From the NCBI GenBank assembly GCA_002841625.1, contig PHAG01000009.1, positions 1-64,000 of the forward strand: a DNA stretch of 64,000 nt. Direction: 5' to 3'. A program made the position numbers and the translations under genes. Source of the stretch: Firmicutes bacterium HGW-Firmicutes-1. GTDB taxonomy: Bacteria > Bacillota > Clostridia > Lachnospirales > Vallitaleaceae. The notes beneath the pieces were generated by a model. The model saw nothing but the letters and a program-made list of their open reading frames with translations, did no database searches and was not told where the DNA came from. Positions 1-8,778 of this stretch are shown here, in pieces (within the stretch, counting starts at the first letter, position 1; the number at the start of each line of letters is the position of its first letter).

Positions 1-27
1 ACTTAGATAGAAATAATAACGATATAT

Positions 28-99
28 TCCTCGATAGCTCAGCGGTAGAGCATTCGGCTGTTAACCGAAGGGTCGTAGGTTCAAATCCTACTCGGGGAG
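28..99 (+). tRNA. tRNA-Asn (GTT)
   Basis: The cloverleaf folds with a 7-bp acceptor stem (28-34 with 92-98, including a T-G pair), anticodon loop CTGTTAA and a TTCAAAT T-loop. The anticodon GTT reads Asn codons. The discriminator is G99 and CCA is not encoded. It is the first tRNA of an eight-gene array that may continue upstream of the window. Confidence 0.96.
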
Positions 100-136
100 C
101 TGTTAATTTATAATTAACTTGTAATTTAAGTAATGA

Positions 137-208
137 GGCCCGTTGGTCAAGAGGTCAAGACACCGCCCTTTCACGGCGGTAACAAGGGTTCAATTCCCTT
201 ACGGGTCA
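137..208 (+). tRNA. tRNA-Glu (TTC)
   Basis: The acceptor stem is GGCCCGT with ACGGGTC, the anticodon stem is CCGCC/GGCGG, and the loop CTTTCAC gives anticodon TTC. The T-loop is TTCAATT. CCA is not encoded. Confidence 0.95.
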
Positions 209-300
209 TTTCGTAGAGTATATAAAATACTACTATATCACTCAAAAGAATACCTTTTAAGGGGTAAAAACCTACGAAATGTTGTAACTTACGTAATAAT

Positions 301-373
<73 letters not shown>

Positions 374-381
374 TTTATTGG

Positions 382-458
382 GGGCCTTTAGCTCAGTTGG
401 TTAGAGCAACCGGCTCATAACCGGTCGGTCCGGGGTTCGAGTCCCTGAAGGCCCACCA
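382..458 (+). tRNA. tRNA-Met (CAT), elongator type
   Basis: Anticodon loop CTCATAA gives CAT. The 1-72 position is a normal G-C pair (GGGCCTT with AAGGCCC), so this is the elongator and not the initiator. It is the only tRNA here whose 3' CCA is present in the DNA (456-458, after discriminator A455). Confidence 0.95.
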
Positions 459-470
459 TTTAAAAAATAT

Positions 471-544
471 GGCCCAGTGGTTCAGTTGGTTAGAACGCAA
501 GCCTGTCACGCTTGAGGTCGAGGGTTCGAGTCCCTTCTGGGTCG
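471..544 (+). tRNA. tRNA-Asp (GTC)
   Basis: The acceptor stem is GGCCCAG with CTGGGTC (one G-T pair). Anticodon stem CAAGC/GCTTG encloses loop CTGTCAC, giving anticodon GTC. Discriminator G544; no encoded CCA. Confidence 0.95.
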
Positions 545-644
545 CTTAGAGGTAAAACTCTAATAGAGAAAATTTAATATATTTTCTCGATGCGTAACTT
601 TTATGCTTATCACATAAAAGTTAATAGGTTCATCGTTTTGTTTT

Positions 645-717
645 GGGCGCATAGCTCAGCTGGGAGAGCACCTGCCTTACAAGCAGGGGGTCACAGGTTC
701 GAGCCCTGTTGCGCCCA
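645..717 (+). tRNA. tRNA-Val (TAC)
   Basis: The acceptor stem is GGGCGCA with TGCGCCC. Anticodon stem CCTGC/GCAGG encloses loop CTTACAA, giving anticodon TAC. Discriminator A717. Confidence 0.95.
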
Positions 718-723
718 TTCAAT

Positions 724-807
724 GCCCGAGTGGCGGAACTGGCAGACGCACAGGACTTAAAATCCTGCGGTCGTGAGATCGTACCGGTTCGATTCCGGTC
801 TCGGGCA
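724..807 (+). tRNA. tRNA-Leu (TAA)
   Basis: This is a class II tRNA of 84 nt with a long variable arm. The acceptor stem is GCCCGAG with CTCGGGC, and anticodon loop CTTAAAA gives TAA. It lies 6 nt after tRNA-Val, so the two are probably cotranscribed. Confidence 0.95.
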
Positions 808-864
808 TTTAAAGCTTGCACCTATAAACGGTGCTTTCTTTATACTTATACAATCAATATTTAT

Positions 865-938
865 GTGTGCATAGCTCAGTTGGATAGAGCGTCTGGCTAC
901 GGACCAGAAGGCCGAGGGTTCGAATCCTTCTGCGCACG
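865..938 (+). tRNA. tRNA-Arg (ACG)
   Basis: The acceptor stem is GTGTGCA with TGCGCAC. Anticodon stem TCTGG/CCAGA encloses loop CTACGGA, giving anticodon ACG. A34 would be deaminated to inosine by TadA. It is the last tRNA of the array. Confidence 0.95.
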
Positions 939-1115
939 TTTTAAAATCCTTTTATTTACGGTTTACGTAGGTGGGAGGGTTTTTATTTTGCATTCATTTA
1001 AAAATAAATGCTCGTAATTTATAGTATATAGTAGATTAGATAGGACTAGATCAGTTATAATATGAGAAATGTTATAATTTCAATTACTGATCATAATTTT
1101 GTGTTAATATGTTAT

Positions 1116-1231
1116 ATAAAGACCATATATAAAGACCAAATATAAAAGACCAAATATAAAAGACCAAATATAAAAGACCAAATAAAAGACTATATATAAA
1201 AGATCATTTATCAAAGACCATATATCAAAAA
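1116..1231 (+). repeat. AT-rich tandem repeat with AAAGACC core
   Basis: The motif AAAGACC (variants AAAGACT, AAAGATC) recurs about eight times in units of roughly 13-15 bp with spacers such as AAATAT. The array fills most of the 939-1259 gap and ends about 30 bp before the radical SAM gene. I see no gene in this gap. It could be a slippage-prone array or a set of iterated binding sites. Confidence 0.85.
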
Positions 1232-1259
1232 ACATGAATAAAAAACAGGTGAACATATT

Positions 1260-2234
1260 ATGAGAAGTTTTAAACGATTTTATATTGAGATAACAAATGT
1301 ATGTAATATTAGTTGTAGTTTTTGCCCACCTACAATCAGGAAAAAAAGGTTTATGTCTGTCGATGATTTCACCAATATATTGAAGAAAATAGACAAAGTA
1401 ACTACTTACCTTTATTTTCATGTTAAAGGAGAACCTTTGTTGCACCCTGAAATTGGGCAGTTATTAGATTTAAGTCATGAAAAGGGTTTTAAGGTAAATC
1501 TTACAACGAATGGGTCTAATATATCAGAGATGAGCGACTTGCTTTTAACGAAACCAGCATTGCGACAAATAAGCTTTTCTTTACAGAGCATCGAAGTATA
1601 TTCAGATAATGAAGCTAAAGAAAAATATTTGAAAGCAGTTTTAGAGTTTGTTAAGAAAGCAATTATGAAAACAAATATGACGATTGAGCTGAGATTGTGG
1701 AATATCAATCTAGAGGAGATACAATGCAAACAATTAGATGCAGTAAATGCTGAATCGCAAAACGAAACAATAACATCAATTGAAACAAACCCTCATAATA
1801 TCTTCACAAACTCAGGCAAAGCAAAGGGGAATACAAATAACAACACGTTTAGAATAATAGAAGAAGAGTTAAATCTTCCTTTTGTGTTAAATGAAAATAT
1901 TATGAAGGCAAAGGGAGTAAAAATATCTGATCGAGTATACCTAAGTCAAAGCCAAGTTTTTGAATGGCCTGATATGAATGTTGATCCTATCAGTACCACA
2001 GGTTTTTGTTATGGTCTTAGAAATCAAATCGCAGTATTAGTAGATGGGACTGTTATACCGTGTTGTCTAGATTCTGATGGAGTCATTAGCTTAGGAAATA
2101 TATTTGAGTCAACAATCAGTGATATTTTAGAGTCTAATCGAGCAAAGGATATCTATAATGGATTTTCAAATAGAAGAGCCATAGAACCTTTATGTCAAAG
2201 ATGCGGATATAGATCCCGTTTTGAAAGTGATTAA
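1260..2234 (+). CDS. Radical SAM/SPASM domain protein
   Basis: The 324-aa product has the radical SAM cluster motif CNISCSFC near the N-terminus (Cys15, Cys19, Cys22), which would bind a [4Fe-4S] cluster and SAM. The C-terminal quarter has a SPASM-like set of cysteines (VIPCCLDSDG, then CQRCGYR at the end), typical of enzymes that act on peptides or proteins. No substrate peptide is visible next to it, so the substrate is unknown. The ATG at 1260 follows a modest site (ACAGGTGA). The gene stands alone between the AT-rich repeat and the beta-propeller gene. Confidence 0.85.
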   Translation: MRSFKRFYIEITNVCNISCSFCPPTIRKKRFMSVDDFTNILKKIDKVTTYLYFHVKGEPLLHPEIGQLLDLSHEKGFKVNLTTNGSNISEMSDLLLTKPALRQISFSLQSIEVYSDNEAKEKYLKAVLEFVKKAIMKTNMTIELRLWNINLEEIQCKQLDAVNAESQNETITSIETNPHNIFTNSGKAKGNTNNNTFRIIEEELNLPFVLNENIMKAKGVKISDRVYLSQSQVFEWPDMNVDPISTTGFCYGLRNQIAVLVDGTVIPCCLDSDGVISLGNIFESTISDILESNRAKDIYNGFSNRRAIEPLCQRCGYRSRFESD

Positions 2235-2340
2235 GGTGACTAAATCATTAAAAGTAAAATTAACAAGAATTATATGGAACATAAATTCAATTAAAGACGT
2301 CCAATGAACAAAACCAAATATTCATTAGGAGGTCTTATTT

Positions 2341-4205
2341 ATGAAACAAAATAAAAAAGCAGTACTGTTTCTTATAGCTTTATTAATAATTACCATGGTT
2401 ACCTCTTGGGAAATGAAGTTTTTAAACTTCCGACTATTAAATCCAGAAATCATATATTAACGTTAATTAAAAACAACATTGAATTAAATGAACAAGTTTT
2501 TGATACAGGAATGATAATGGAGGATACTGTTGAAGAAAAGCAGAGTAGCAATGAAAATACAAATAGTGCAAGCTCAAGTCAAGAATTCTCTGGAACAAAT
2601 AATCAAGTGGATGGGGTAGATGAAGGAGATATCTTAAAAACAGATGGAGTTTATATTTATAAAGTTGACGAATATAAAAACGTCTTAATCATTCATGCTA
2701 ATCCTGAAAACCCTAAAATCGTTGGGACTATCAATATGGATGAAAATGTTAACATTAGTGAATTGTTTCTTGTTAAAAACAAGCTAGTAATTGTTGCCAA
2801 TGCGTGGGAGGTATCTTCATATTTAAAAGAAGGAGATATGTCGAGTAATAAGATAGCAACAGATTACATGCCTTGGTATGGAGGAAATAATGAAACGAAA
2901 GTTTTCATATATTCATTACTGAATATTTCTAACCCAAAGCTTGAAAAAGAATATTCATTTGATGGTTCTTATGTATCTGGTAGAACCATTGAATCAAATT
3001 TATATTTTGTAACGAACAAAAACATGTATTATGATTGGTATAGAGTTTTAGAAGATAAGAGCTCAATTAATGACGAGATGCTTCTACCAAGCTACAAAGA
3101 TTGTACTGTTGGTGAAGAAGTAACATTGGAATACGAAGATATTCAATATTATCCGGATTTTTCAGAGCCAAGTTATATGATCACGATTGGAATTCAACTG
3201 GATAAGTTGAATAAGGAACCAGACGTTCAAGCGTATTTAGGATCGTCAGGAACAATTTATGTTTCGAAAGACAAGCTATTTACAACAATCACTAAATATG
3301 ATTCGAAAAAAATCATAAATAATAATAATTATATAAGTACACAAATATATCAATATGATTTAAAAGATGGAAACATTATTGCTTCTGGAAAAGGAGAAGT
3401 GCCAGGAACTATAGTAAATCAATTTTCTATGGACACCTACGAGAATAACTTTCGAATCGCTACAACAACAGGTTTTTCATGGGATGAAGTGAATCCTTCT
3501 AAAAACAATTTATACATTTTAAATGCTAATATGAAGACGGTTGGAAAGCTTGAAGGACTAGCAGAGGGCGAAACTATTTATAGCACAAGATTTATGGGCA
3601 ACAAAGTATATATGGTTACATTTAAGCAAGTAGATCCGCTCTTTGTAATAGATGCATTCAATCCAACGAAACCAGTAGTATTAGGATATTTAAAAATACC
3701 TGGTTTTAGTGAATATTTACATCCAGTGGATGAAAATCATCTGCTAGGGTTTGGTTATGATACGAATGCAGAAGGTGATCGAGTAACAACAGGAGGATTA
3801 AAACTATCATTATTTGATGTAACAGATCCACTAAAACCTATTGAAAAGCAAAATCAAGTGATTGGAAAACAAGGTTCTTATTCAGAATTATTATGGAATC
3901 ATAAAGCTTTGATGTATTCAAACGAGCAAGAATTAATGGCCTTTCCAGTACAATTAGCTGGAGAAAATTACAATATAGAATTTGACGGAGCAATGGTTTA
4001 TAGCATCAGTAACGAAGGCTTCCATCAAAAAGGAAATATCACTCACTACAACACAGGAATACAACAAGACCAAAACAACTATAATTGGAACAGCAATATA
4101 AGTCGAATACTATATATTGAAAATTATCTCTACACCTTCTCAGAAGGAAAGTTGCAAGTACACGACGCTCAAACCCTAGAATTTATATCGGATTTAAAAC
4201 TATAG
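2341..4205 (+). CDS. Secreted beta-propeller domain protein, frameshifted after signal peptide
   Basis: The body (TTG 2406 to stop 4205, 599 codons) belongs to the secreted C-terminal beta-propeller family (PF09826 type). It has a low-complexity Ser/Asn/Glu linker, then VDGVDEGDILKTDGVYIY and repeated beta-rich blades. A strong AGGAGG site (2328-2333) instead drives ATG 2341, whose frame encodes a Sec signal peptide (MKQNKKAVLFLIALLIITM) and then runs to a stop near 2460. The two frames differ by one base, so the natural gene most likely starts at 2341 and has lost a base between about 2395 and 2410. Either the gene is disrupted or the base is a sequence error. The function is unknown; an extracellular or cell-surface location is inferred. 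Confidence 0.7.
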
Positions 4206-4238
4206 GAAAGCAGAAAGAAGAAGCAGAAAATTTTTTTG

Positions 4239-4267
4239 TTGTATTATTCAAGCATTAATAGTAAAAT
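4239..4267 (+). promoter_or_regulatory. Predicted promoter of the mgtE leader
   Basis: TTGTAT (4239-4244), a 17-bp spacer and TAAAAT (4262-4267) fit a sigma-A promoter. Transcription would start near 4274, giving a leader of about 134 nt before mgtE. Confidence 0.5.
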
Positions 4268-4292
4268 GGATGTGGACTTAATAATCAAAAGG

Positions 4293-4407
4293 AGATGGTA
4301 GTATGGACGTAGAGCCCGAGAAGTATATTATATTAAAAAAAACAACCAATACTACCATCTGTAATATATATTCTTTGCAGTGGTAGTTTTCTAAAGGAGG
4401 CCTACCA
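4293..4407 (+). promoter_or_regulatory. mgtE leader with mutually exclusive hairpins
   Basis: Four segments carry complementary hexamers. S1 (4293-4303) contains TGGTAG, S2 (4350-4360) contains CTACCA, S3 (4378-4386) contains TGGTAG, and S4 (4402-4407) is CTACCA. S1 and S2 form an 11-bp perfect stem. S3 and S4 form a 6-bp stem around the mgtE ribosome site AAAGGAGG (4393-4400), just before the TTG start. S2 with S3 is the alternative and would free the ribosome site. S1 overlaps the start of a leader ORF and S3 contains its stop codon, so leader translation can choose between folds. I do not see M-box consensus sequence here. Confidence 0.65.
4303..4386 (+). CDS. 27-aa leader peptide upstream of mgtE
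   Basis: A short ORF runs from ATG 4303 to TAG 4384-4386 behind a strong ribosome site (AAAAGGAG, 4287-4294, 8-nt spacing). The peptide begins MDVEPEKYII and ends YSLQW. The acidic and Pro-containing N-terminus resembles the EPDP start of enterobacterial MgtL, which destabilises or stalls ribosomes when Mg2+ is low. The ORF start overlaps one strand of a hairpin and its stop codon lies in another, with mgtE beginning 21 nt later. I infer a regulatory leader peptide for mgtE rather than an independent protein. Confidence 0.6.
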   Translation: MDVEPEKYIILKKTTNTTICNIYSLQW

Positions 4408-5739
4408 TTGGATCTTAAAAACTTAAAAGAATTGATCGAAGAAAAGAATTTCTCTCTTATTCAAAAAGAATTATTAGAACTTCAAGAGGCCGATATTGCT
4501 GAATTTTTAAATGAATTAGAAGCAAAAGAGGTATTACTCCTTTTTAGATTATTACCAAAAGTCATAGCATCAGAAGTATTCGTTTACTTAGATGTGGAAA
4601 GACAAACAGAAATCTCTGAGTTAATTAGTGAACAAGAATTAAAAGAAATTATCGATGAACTTTATTTTGATGATAAAATTGACTTAATAGAAGAAGTGCC
4701 AGCAAATATTGTAAAAAAGATATTAAGAAATACCACTGTAAAAGAACGCACATTAATTAACCAATTTTTAAATTATCCTGAGGACTCAGCTGGAAGCTTA
4801 ATGACAATCGAGTTTGTCGATTTGAAAAAAGAAATGACCGTAGAAAAAGCTATGGCTCGCATAAGACGAATTGGTATTGACAAAGAAACAATTTATACTT
4901 GTTATGTTACAGATACAAAAAGAAAATTAGAGGGTATTGTTACACTAAAAGAATTAGTACTAAGTGAGATGGACAAGACTGTTGGAGAAATAATGAACGC
5001 AGAGGTTATTTCCTTCAACACCCATGATGACCAAGAAGCAATTGTAAGAGAATTCAAAAAGTATGATTTCATGACAATGCCTGTAGTGGATTTAGAGGAT
5101 AGGCTAGTTGGTATTATTACAATCGATGACGTAGTCGATGTAATTGAAGAAGAAACTACAGAAGACTTTCAAAAAATGGCAGCGATGGAACCATCTGATG
5201 AAGAATACTTATCAATACCATCATTTTTACTGGCAAAGAGAAGAATAGTATGGTTGATTGTTTTAATGTTTTCTGCTATTGTTACTGAGTTTATTACGAG
5301 TAAGAACAATTCACTGACTACTGAATTTGCTATGCTGGTCGGGGTAATGCCTATGCTTATGTCAACAGGTGGTAACACGGGGGCACAATCATCTACTTTG
5401 ATTATTCGTGGATTAACACTTGGGAATATAAAATTCCAAGATTTAGTGAAGGTTATTGCTAAGGAATTTAGGGTTGGAATTATTGTTGGTACGTCATTAG
5501 GATTCCTGAATTTTTTGAGAATATGGCTTATAAACAAAAATTTCAAACTAGCAGTCATTGTTGGATTTACGCTTGTTGGTACTGCATTAATGGCAGCATT
5601 AATTGGTGGAATGCTTCCGATATTAGCTAAAAAAATTAAACTTGACCCTGCAATAATGGCAACCCCATTGATATCTACTATTACAGATGCAACAACATTG
5701 TTGTTATTTTTTACGATTGCTGCAGTCGTATTGCTATAG
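4408..5739 (+). CDS. mgtE: Magnesium transporter MgtE
   Basis: MgtE is a homodimeric inner-membrane Mg2+ channel. The 443-aa product has the standard order: an N-terminal superhelical domain (about 1-130), a CBS pair (about 135-255) that senses cytosolic Mg2+, a plug helix, and a membrane domain of five helices from about 275. The pore region MPMLMSTGGNTGAQSS and the conserved DPAIMATPLISTITDATT segment, which carries the pore aspartate, are intact. The start is TTG 4408, 7 nt after AAAGGAGG. Its own leader suggests control of translation by Mg2+ through a leader peptide. Confidence 0.95.
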   Translation: MDLKNLKELIEEKNFSLIQKELLELQEADIAEFLNELEAKEVLLLFRLLPKVIASEVFVYLDVERQTEISELISEQELKEIIDELYFDDKIDLIEEVPANIVKKILRNTTVKERTLINQFLNYPEDSAGSLMTIEFVDLKKEMTVEKAMARIRRIGIDKETIYTCYVTDTKRKLEGIVTLKELVLSEMDKTVGEIMNAEVISFNTHDDQEAIVREFKKYDFMTMPVVDLEDRLVGIITIDDVVDVIEEETTEDFQKMAAMEPSDEEYLSIPSFLLAKRRIVWLIVLMFSAIVTEFITSKNNSLTTEFAMLVGVMPMLMSTGGNTGAQSSTLIIRGLTLGNIKFQDLVKVIAKEFRVGIIVGTSLGFLNFLRIWLINKNFKLAVIVGFTLVGTALMAALIGGMLPILAKKIKLDPAIMATPLISTITDATTLLLFFTIAAVVLL

Positions 5740-5869
5740 TAATATATAAAAAAAATTATTATAAAACCAATAATGATTCTTTTTAAACTTGATGTATAAA
5801 AGGTTTGGAAAGCGGTACACAGTGAAAAGGTAGCATAATTTTAATGTCGAGCAGCCTTAAAATAAGCCA

Positions 5870-5899
5870 TTGCATTAAGTTGAGAAAATGTGGTACAAT
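5870..5899 (+). promoter_or_regulatory. Predicted fba promoter
   Basis: TTGCAT (5870-5875), an 18-bp spacer and TACAAT (5894-5899) lie about 55 bp upstream of the aldolase start. The preceding stretch (about 5803-5865) looks like a degenerate copy of the dispersed repeat seen at 8531 and elsewhere. Confidence 0.5.
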
Positions 5900-5954
5900 A
5901 TGAAGGATAAAAATTCACTAGTATATAAATTAACTTGAAATAAAGGAGGTATTT

Positions 5955-6806
5955 ATGTTAGTATCAGGAATGGATATTTTATTGAAAGCTCATGAAGGCG
6001 GTTATGCAGTAGGTGCTTTCAATGTTAGTAATTTAGAAATGGTTCAAGCAGCAATTTCAGCTGCAGAAGAGGAAAAATCACCAATTATTCTTCAAGCAAG
6101 TCAAAGCGCGATTACCTATGCTGGAAGTGAAGTTCTAGCTTTAATAGTAAGAAAAATGGCAGAACAAGCTTCTGTGCCTGTTGCTCTTCATCTTGACCAT
6201 GGAACAGATTGGGATGTTATTATGACATGCCTTAGAGATGGATGGACATCAGTAATGTTTGATGGTTCTAAGTATCCGTTAGAACAAAACATAGAAATCA
6301 CAAAGAAGGTAATTGAAGTTGCAAGACCAATGGGAGTTTCAGTTGAAGCTGAACTTGGAAAAATTGGTGGTGTTGAAGACCATGTAAAAGTGGAATCTAG
6401 AGACGCAACTATGACTGACCCAGATGAAGCAGTTGAATTTGTTAAGAGAACTAATGTTGATTTCTTTGCGATTGCTATCGGAAATGCGCATGGTGTATAC
6501 AAAGGAGATCCTGAATTAGATTTTGACAGATTAAAAGAAATTAAAGAAAGAGTTAATATTCCAATCGTATTACACGGAGCATCAGGAATATCTGAAGCAG
6601 ATATCAAAAAAGCGGTAGCACTAGGAGTTAATAAAATTAATATTGACACTGATTTACGACAAGCATTTCAACAAGCAATGCATAAAGTTGTACAAGAGAC
6701 GCCTAACGTATATGATCCTAGAAAAATGATAGGGCCAACAACGAAAGCGATTAAAGAAGTAGTAAGAACTAAAATAAGAATGTTTGGAAGCAATGGACGT
6801 GCATAA
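5955..6806 (+). CDS. fba: Class II fructose-1,6-bisphosphate aldolase
   Basis: This enzyme reversibly cleaves fructose-1,6-bisphosphate to dihydroxyacetone phosphate and glyceraldehyde-3-phosphate in glycolysis and gluconeogenesis. The 283-aa length is usual for the class II A type. Zinc-site signatures are visible: VALHLDHGTD, AIGNAHGVYKGDPELDFD and VLHGASGI, followed by NKINIDTDLR at the phosphate site. A strong AAAGGAGG precedes ATG 5955. It has its own promoter and a downstream hairpin, so it is probably monocistronic. Related sugar aldolases share the fold, but the overall sequence fits Fba. Confidence 0.95.
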   Translation: MLVSGMDILLKAHEGGYAVGAFNVSNLEMVQAAISAAEEEKSPIILQASQSAITYAGSEVLALIVRKMAEQASVPVALHLDHGTDWDVIMTCLRDGWTSVMFDGSKYPLEQNIEITKKVIEVARPMGVSVEAELGKIGGVEDHVKVESRDATMTDPDEAVEFVKRTNVDFFAIAIGNAHGVYKGDPELDFDRLKEIKERVNIPIVLHGASGISEADIKKAVALGVNKINIDTDLRQAFQQAMHKVVQETPNVYDPRKMIGPTTKAIKEVVRTKIRMFGSNGRA

Positions 6807-6814
6807 ATAAAATA

Positions 6815-6838
6815 TTGCCCCCATCACTGGGGGCATAT
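6815..6838 (+). terminator. Hairpin after fba
   Basis: A stem of GCCCCC with GGGGGC closes a short loop and is followed by a T-rich but interrupted tract. It probably terminates fba transcription. Confidence 0.6.
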
Positions 6839-6983
6839 TTATAATAGAATATGAAAACTTAAAGTTGGATTTTACCACTTAAAGATTTATCATTCTTTCT
6901 ATACAACTATTTGTCTTATCCTATTAGACAACAATTCTATAGATATTTCCATAAAAAAACAAACTACATATTAAATATTCAAT

Positions 6984-7005
6984 AACTACAAGAAATCTTG
7001 TAGTT
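6984..7005 (+). promoter_or_regulatory. Hairpin in the rho leader
   Basis: AACTACAAG (6984-6992) and CTTGTAGTT (6997-7005) form a perfect 9-bp stem with an AAAT loop, 20 nt before the rho ribosome site. There is no T tract, so it is not an intrinsic terminator. A role in rho mRNA control is possible but unproven. Confidence 0.4.
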
Positions 7006-7037
7006 AAACAATTTGAAAAATTATCGAGGTGAGTTTT

Positions 7038-8507
7038 ATGAACACAGATTATTCGAAATTTTCCCTTGCAGAACTGAGGCAAGCAGCTAAAGCAATTGGA
7101 ATCGTTAGCCTAACAGGCTTTAAAAAGTCGGAATTAATTCAACTGCTAACAAATGTTGAGGTAAAGAATCAAGAAAAACAAGCCGAAACTGAAGCAGAAG
7201 CAGAAAAAAATGAAGTTGTTGAAGAATTAATAAAAGTTGAAGAATTGGACACGATATCACTCGAAGTAGAAGAAAACAGTAATAATGTAACTGGTGACAC
7301 GTCAGAGGAAAATAAAAACAAGAAAAAAAGTCATAAAGAAAGAAGTGATGTTCCTTCAGATTTTGAAGGTTTAGATAGTGGACAGCGTGCCTATGGAATT
7401 TTAGAGGTATTACCTGATGGATTTGGTTTCATAAGAGGCGAAAATTATATGCCTGGAGAAAGTGATGTATATGTATCTCCTTCTCAAATAAGAAGATTCA
7501 ATTTAAAAACTGGTGATATGGTTAATGGAAATATAAGAGTGCCTAAAGAAAATGAAAAATTTAGAGCCTTGTTATATGTACAGACTATTAATGGTGATAC
7601 GCCTGCAAATGCAATCAAGAGACCAAATTTTGAAGATTTAACTCCAATTTTTCCTAATTCAAGACTTAGACTTGAAACTGTTCCAAGTGATTATTCTACA
7701 CGTTTAATTGACTTTATCGCACCAATAGGTAAAGGACAAAGAGGTATGATTGTTTCACCTCCTAAAGCTGGTAAAACTACCTTACTTAAAAAAGTTGCGA
7801 ATGCGATTACAACTAATTACCCTGACATACATTTATTGGTTCTACTAATTGATGAAAGACCAGAAGAAGTGACTGACATTAGACGATCTATAGTTGGAAA
7901 AAAAGTTGAGGTAATTCATTCAACCTTTGACGAACTGCCTGAACATCATAAAAGAGTTTCTGAAATGGTACTCAATAGAGCAAAGAGAATGGTTGAACAA
8001 AAGAAGGATTTGGTAATTTTATTAGATAGTATTACAAGATTAGCAAGAGCATACAATTTAATCATACCACCAAGTGGAAGAACTCTTTCAGGAGGGCTAG
8101 ACCCCGCAGCACTTCATATGCCTAAAAAGTTTTTTGGGGCTGCTAGAAATATTGAAGAAGGTGGAAGTCTAACAATATTAGCCACAGCACTAGTGGATAC
8201 TGGAAGTAAGATGGATGATGTAATATTTGAAGAGTTTAAAGGAACTGGTAATATGGAGCTTGTTCTTGATAGAAAACTTTCGGAAAAACGTATCTTCCCT
8301 GCAATAGATGTGACAAAGTCAGGAACAAGAAGAGAAGATTTACTCTATGATAAAGAAGAACTTGAAGCAGTTACGAAATTAAGGAAGGTTAGTAGCAACA
8401 TGAGATCAGAGGACGTTATTGACAGTATGCTTAAGGTATTTGTCAATACTGCAACTAACGTAGAATATGTCAAAAAGTTATCAGAAAGTATTTTAGAGAA
8501 CTATTAA
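7038..8507 (+). CDS. rho: Transcription termination factor Rho
   Basis: Rho is a hexameric RNA helicase that ends transcription on untranslated RNA. The 489-aa product has an N-terminal Rho_N helical domain (about 1-45), then a Lys/Glu-rich insert (about 48-108) common in Clostridia. The cold-shock-like RNA-binding domain follows ([16 protein letters not shown], about 120-190). The ATPase domain carries Walker [11 protein letters not shown] and Walker [15 protein letters not shown] start at ATG 7038, preceded by GAGGTGAG, rather than at the GTG three codons upstream. Confidence 0.96.
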   Translation: MNTDYSKFSLAELRQAAKAIGIVSLTGFKKSELIQLLTNVEVKNQEKQAETEAEAEKNEVVEELIKVEELDTISLEVEENSNNVTGDTSEENKNKKKSHKERSDVPSDFEGLDSGQRAYGILEVLPDGFGFIRGENYMPGESDVYVSPSQIRRFNLKTGDMVNGNIRVPKENEKFRALLYVQTINGDTPANAIKRPNFEDLTPIFPNSRLRLETVPSDYSTRLIDFIAPIGKGQRGMIVSPPKAGKTTLLKKVANAITTNYPDIHLLVLLIDERPEEVTDIRRSIVGKKVEVIHSTFDELPEHHKRVSEMVLNRAKRMVEQKKDLVILLDSITRLARAYNLIIPPSGRTLSGGLDPAALHMPKKFFGAARNIEEGGSLTILATALVDTGSKMDDVIFEEFKGTGNMELVLDRKLSEKRIFPAIDVTKSGTRREDLLYDKEELEAVTKLRKVSSNMRSEDVIDSMLKVFVNTATNVEYVKKLSESILENY

Positions 8508-8530
8508 ATGAAGATATTTTTATTTGATAA

Positions 8531-8637
8531 GGAAAGTTCTGCAAATGTGTTTGGAAAAGCGGTAGAAGTGTAACGAGAATTATAACTCGGCGTATAAATA
8601 ACAATGTTATTTAACGCTACACAGCCGATTTTCTTTT
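8531..8637 (+). repeat. Dispersed intergenic repeat, copy A (long variant)
   Basis: The copy starts GGAAAGTTCTGC, continues TTGGAAAAGCGGTAG and TAACGAGAATTATAA, and ends AGCCGATTTTCTTTT. It carries an extra small hairpin (ATAAATAAC...GTTATTTA) absent from other copies. GAAAAGCGG pairs with the 3' AGCCGATTTTC, making a long T-tailed hairpin. It lies between rho and rpmE. Confidence 0.8.
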
Positions 8638-8659
8638 GAATAATAAATGCAAAAAACAC

Positions 8660-8688
8660 TTGCATCAAGGAAATTGATATGTTATAAT
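8660..8688 (+). promoter_or_regulatory. Predicted rpmE promoter
   Basis: TTGCAT (8660-8665), a 17-bp spacer and TATAAT (8683-8688) form a near-consensus sigma-A promoter about 90 bp upstream of the rpmE start. Confidence 0.65.
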
Positions 8689-8733
8689 GTAAAAGCTGTT
8701 TAGAGCGAAAATAACAAATAAGTTCGACGTATG

Positions 8734-8762
8734 TCGACATATTATAATGAGAATTATGTCGA
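8734..8762 (+). promoter_or_regulatory. rpmE leader hairpin
   Basis: TCGACATA (8734-8741) and TATGTCGA (8755-8762) form a perfect 8-bp stem directly before the rpmE ribosome site. The upstream half also lies in the palindrome TATGTCGACATA (8730-8741), so alternative folds exist. Autogenous control of L31 through leader hairpins is known in bacteria, so this is a plausible ribosomal-protein leader. Confidence 0.5.
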
Positions 8763-8778
8763 GAAAGAGGTGAAAAAT

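Noticed and set aside
2350-2362. Programmed frameshift at the A-run in the beta-propeller gene
   Set aside because: The A-run is not positioned as an X XXY YYZ slippery site in the start frame, and shifting there would destroy the hydrophobic signal peptide.
4239-4400. M-box (ykoK) magnesium riboswitch before mgtE
   Set aside because: The region is short, AT-rich and lacks the conserved M-box core sequences; a small ORF with a ribosome site and switching hairpins explains it better.
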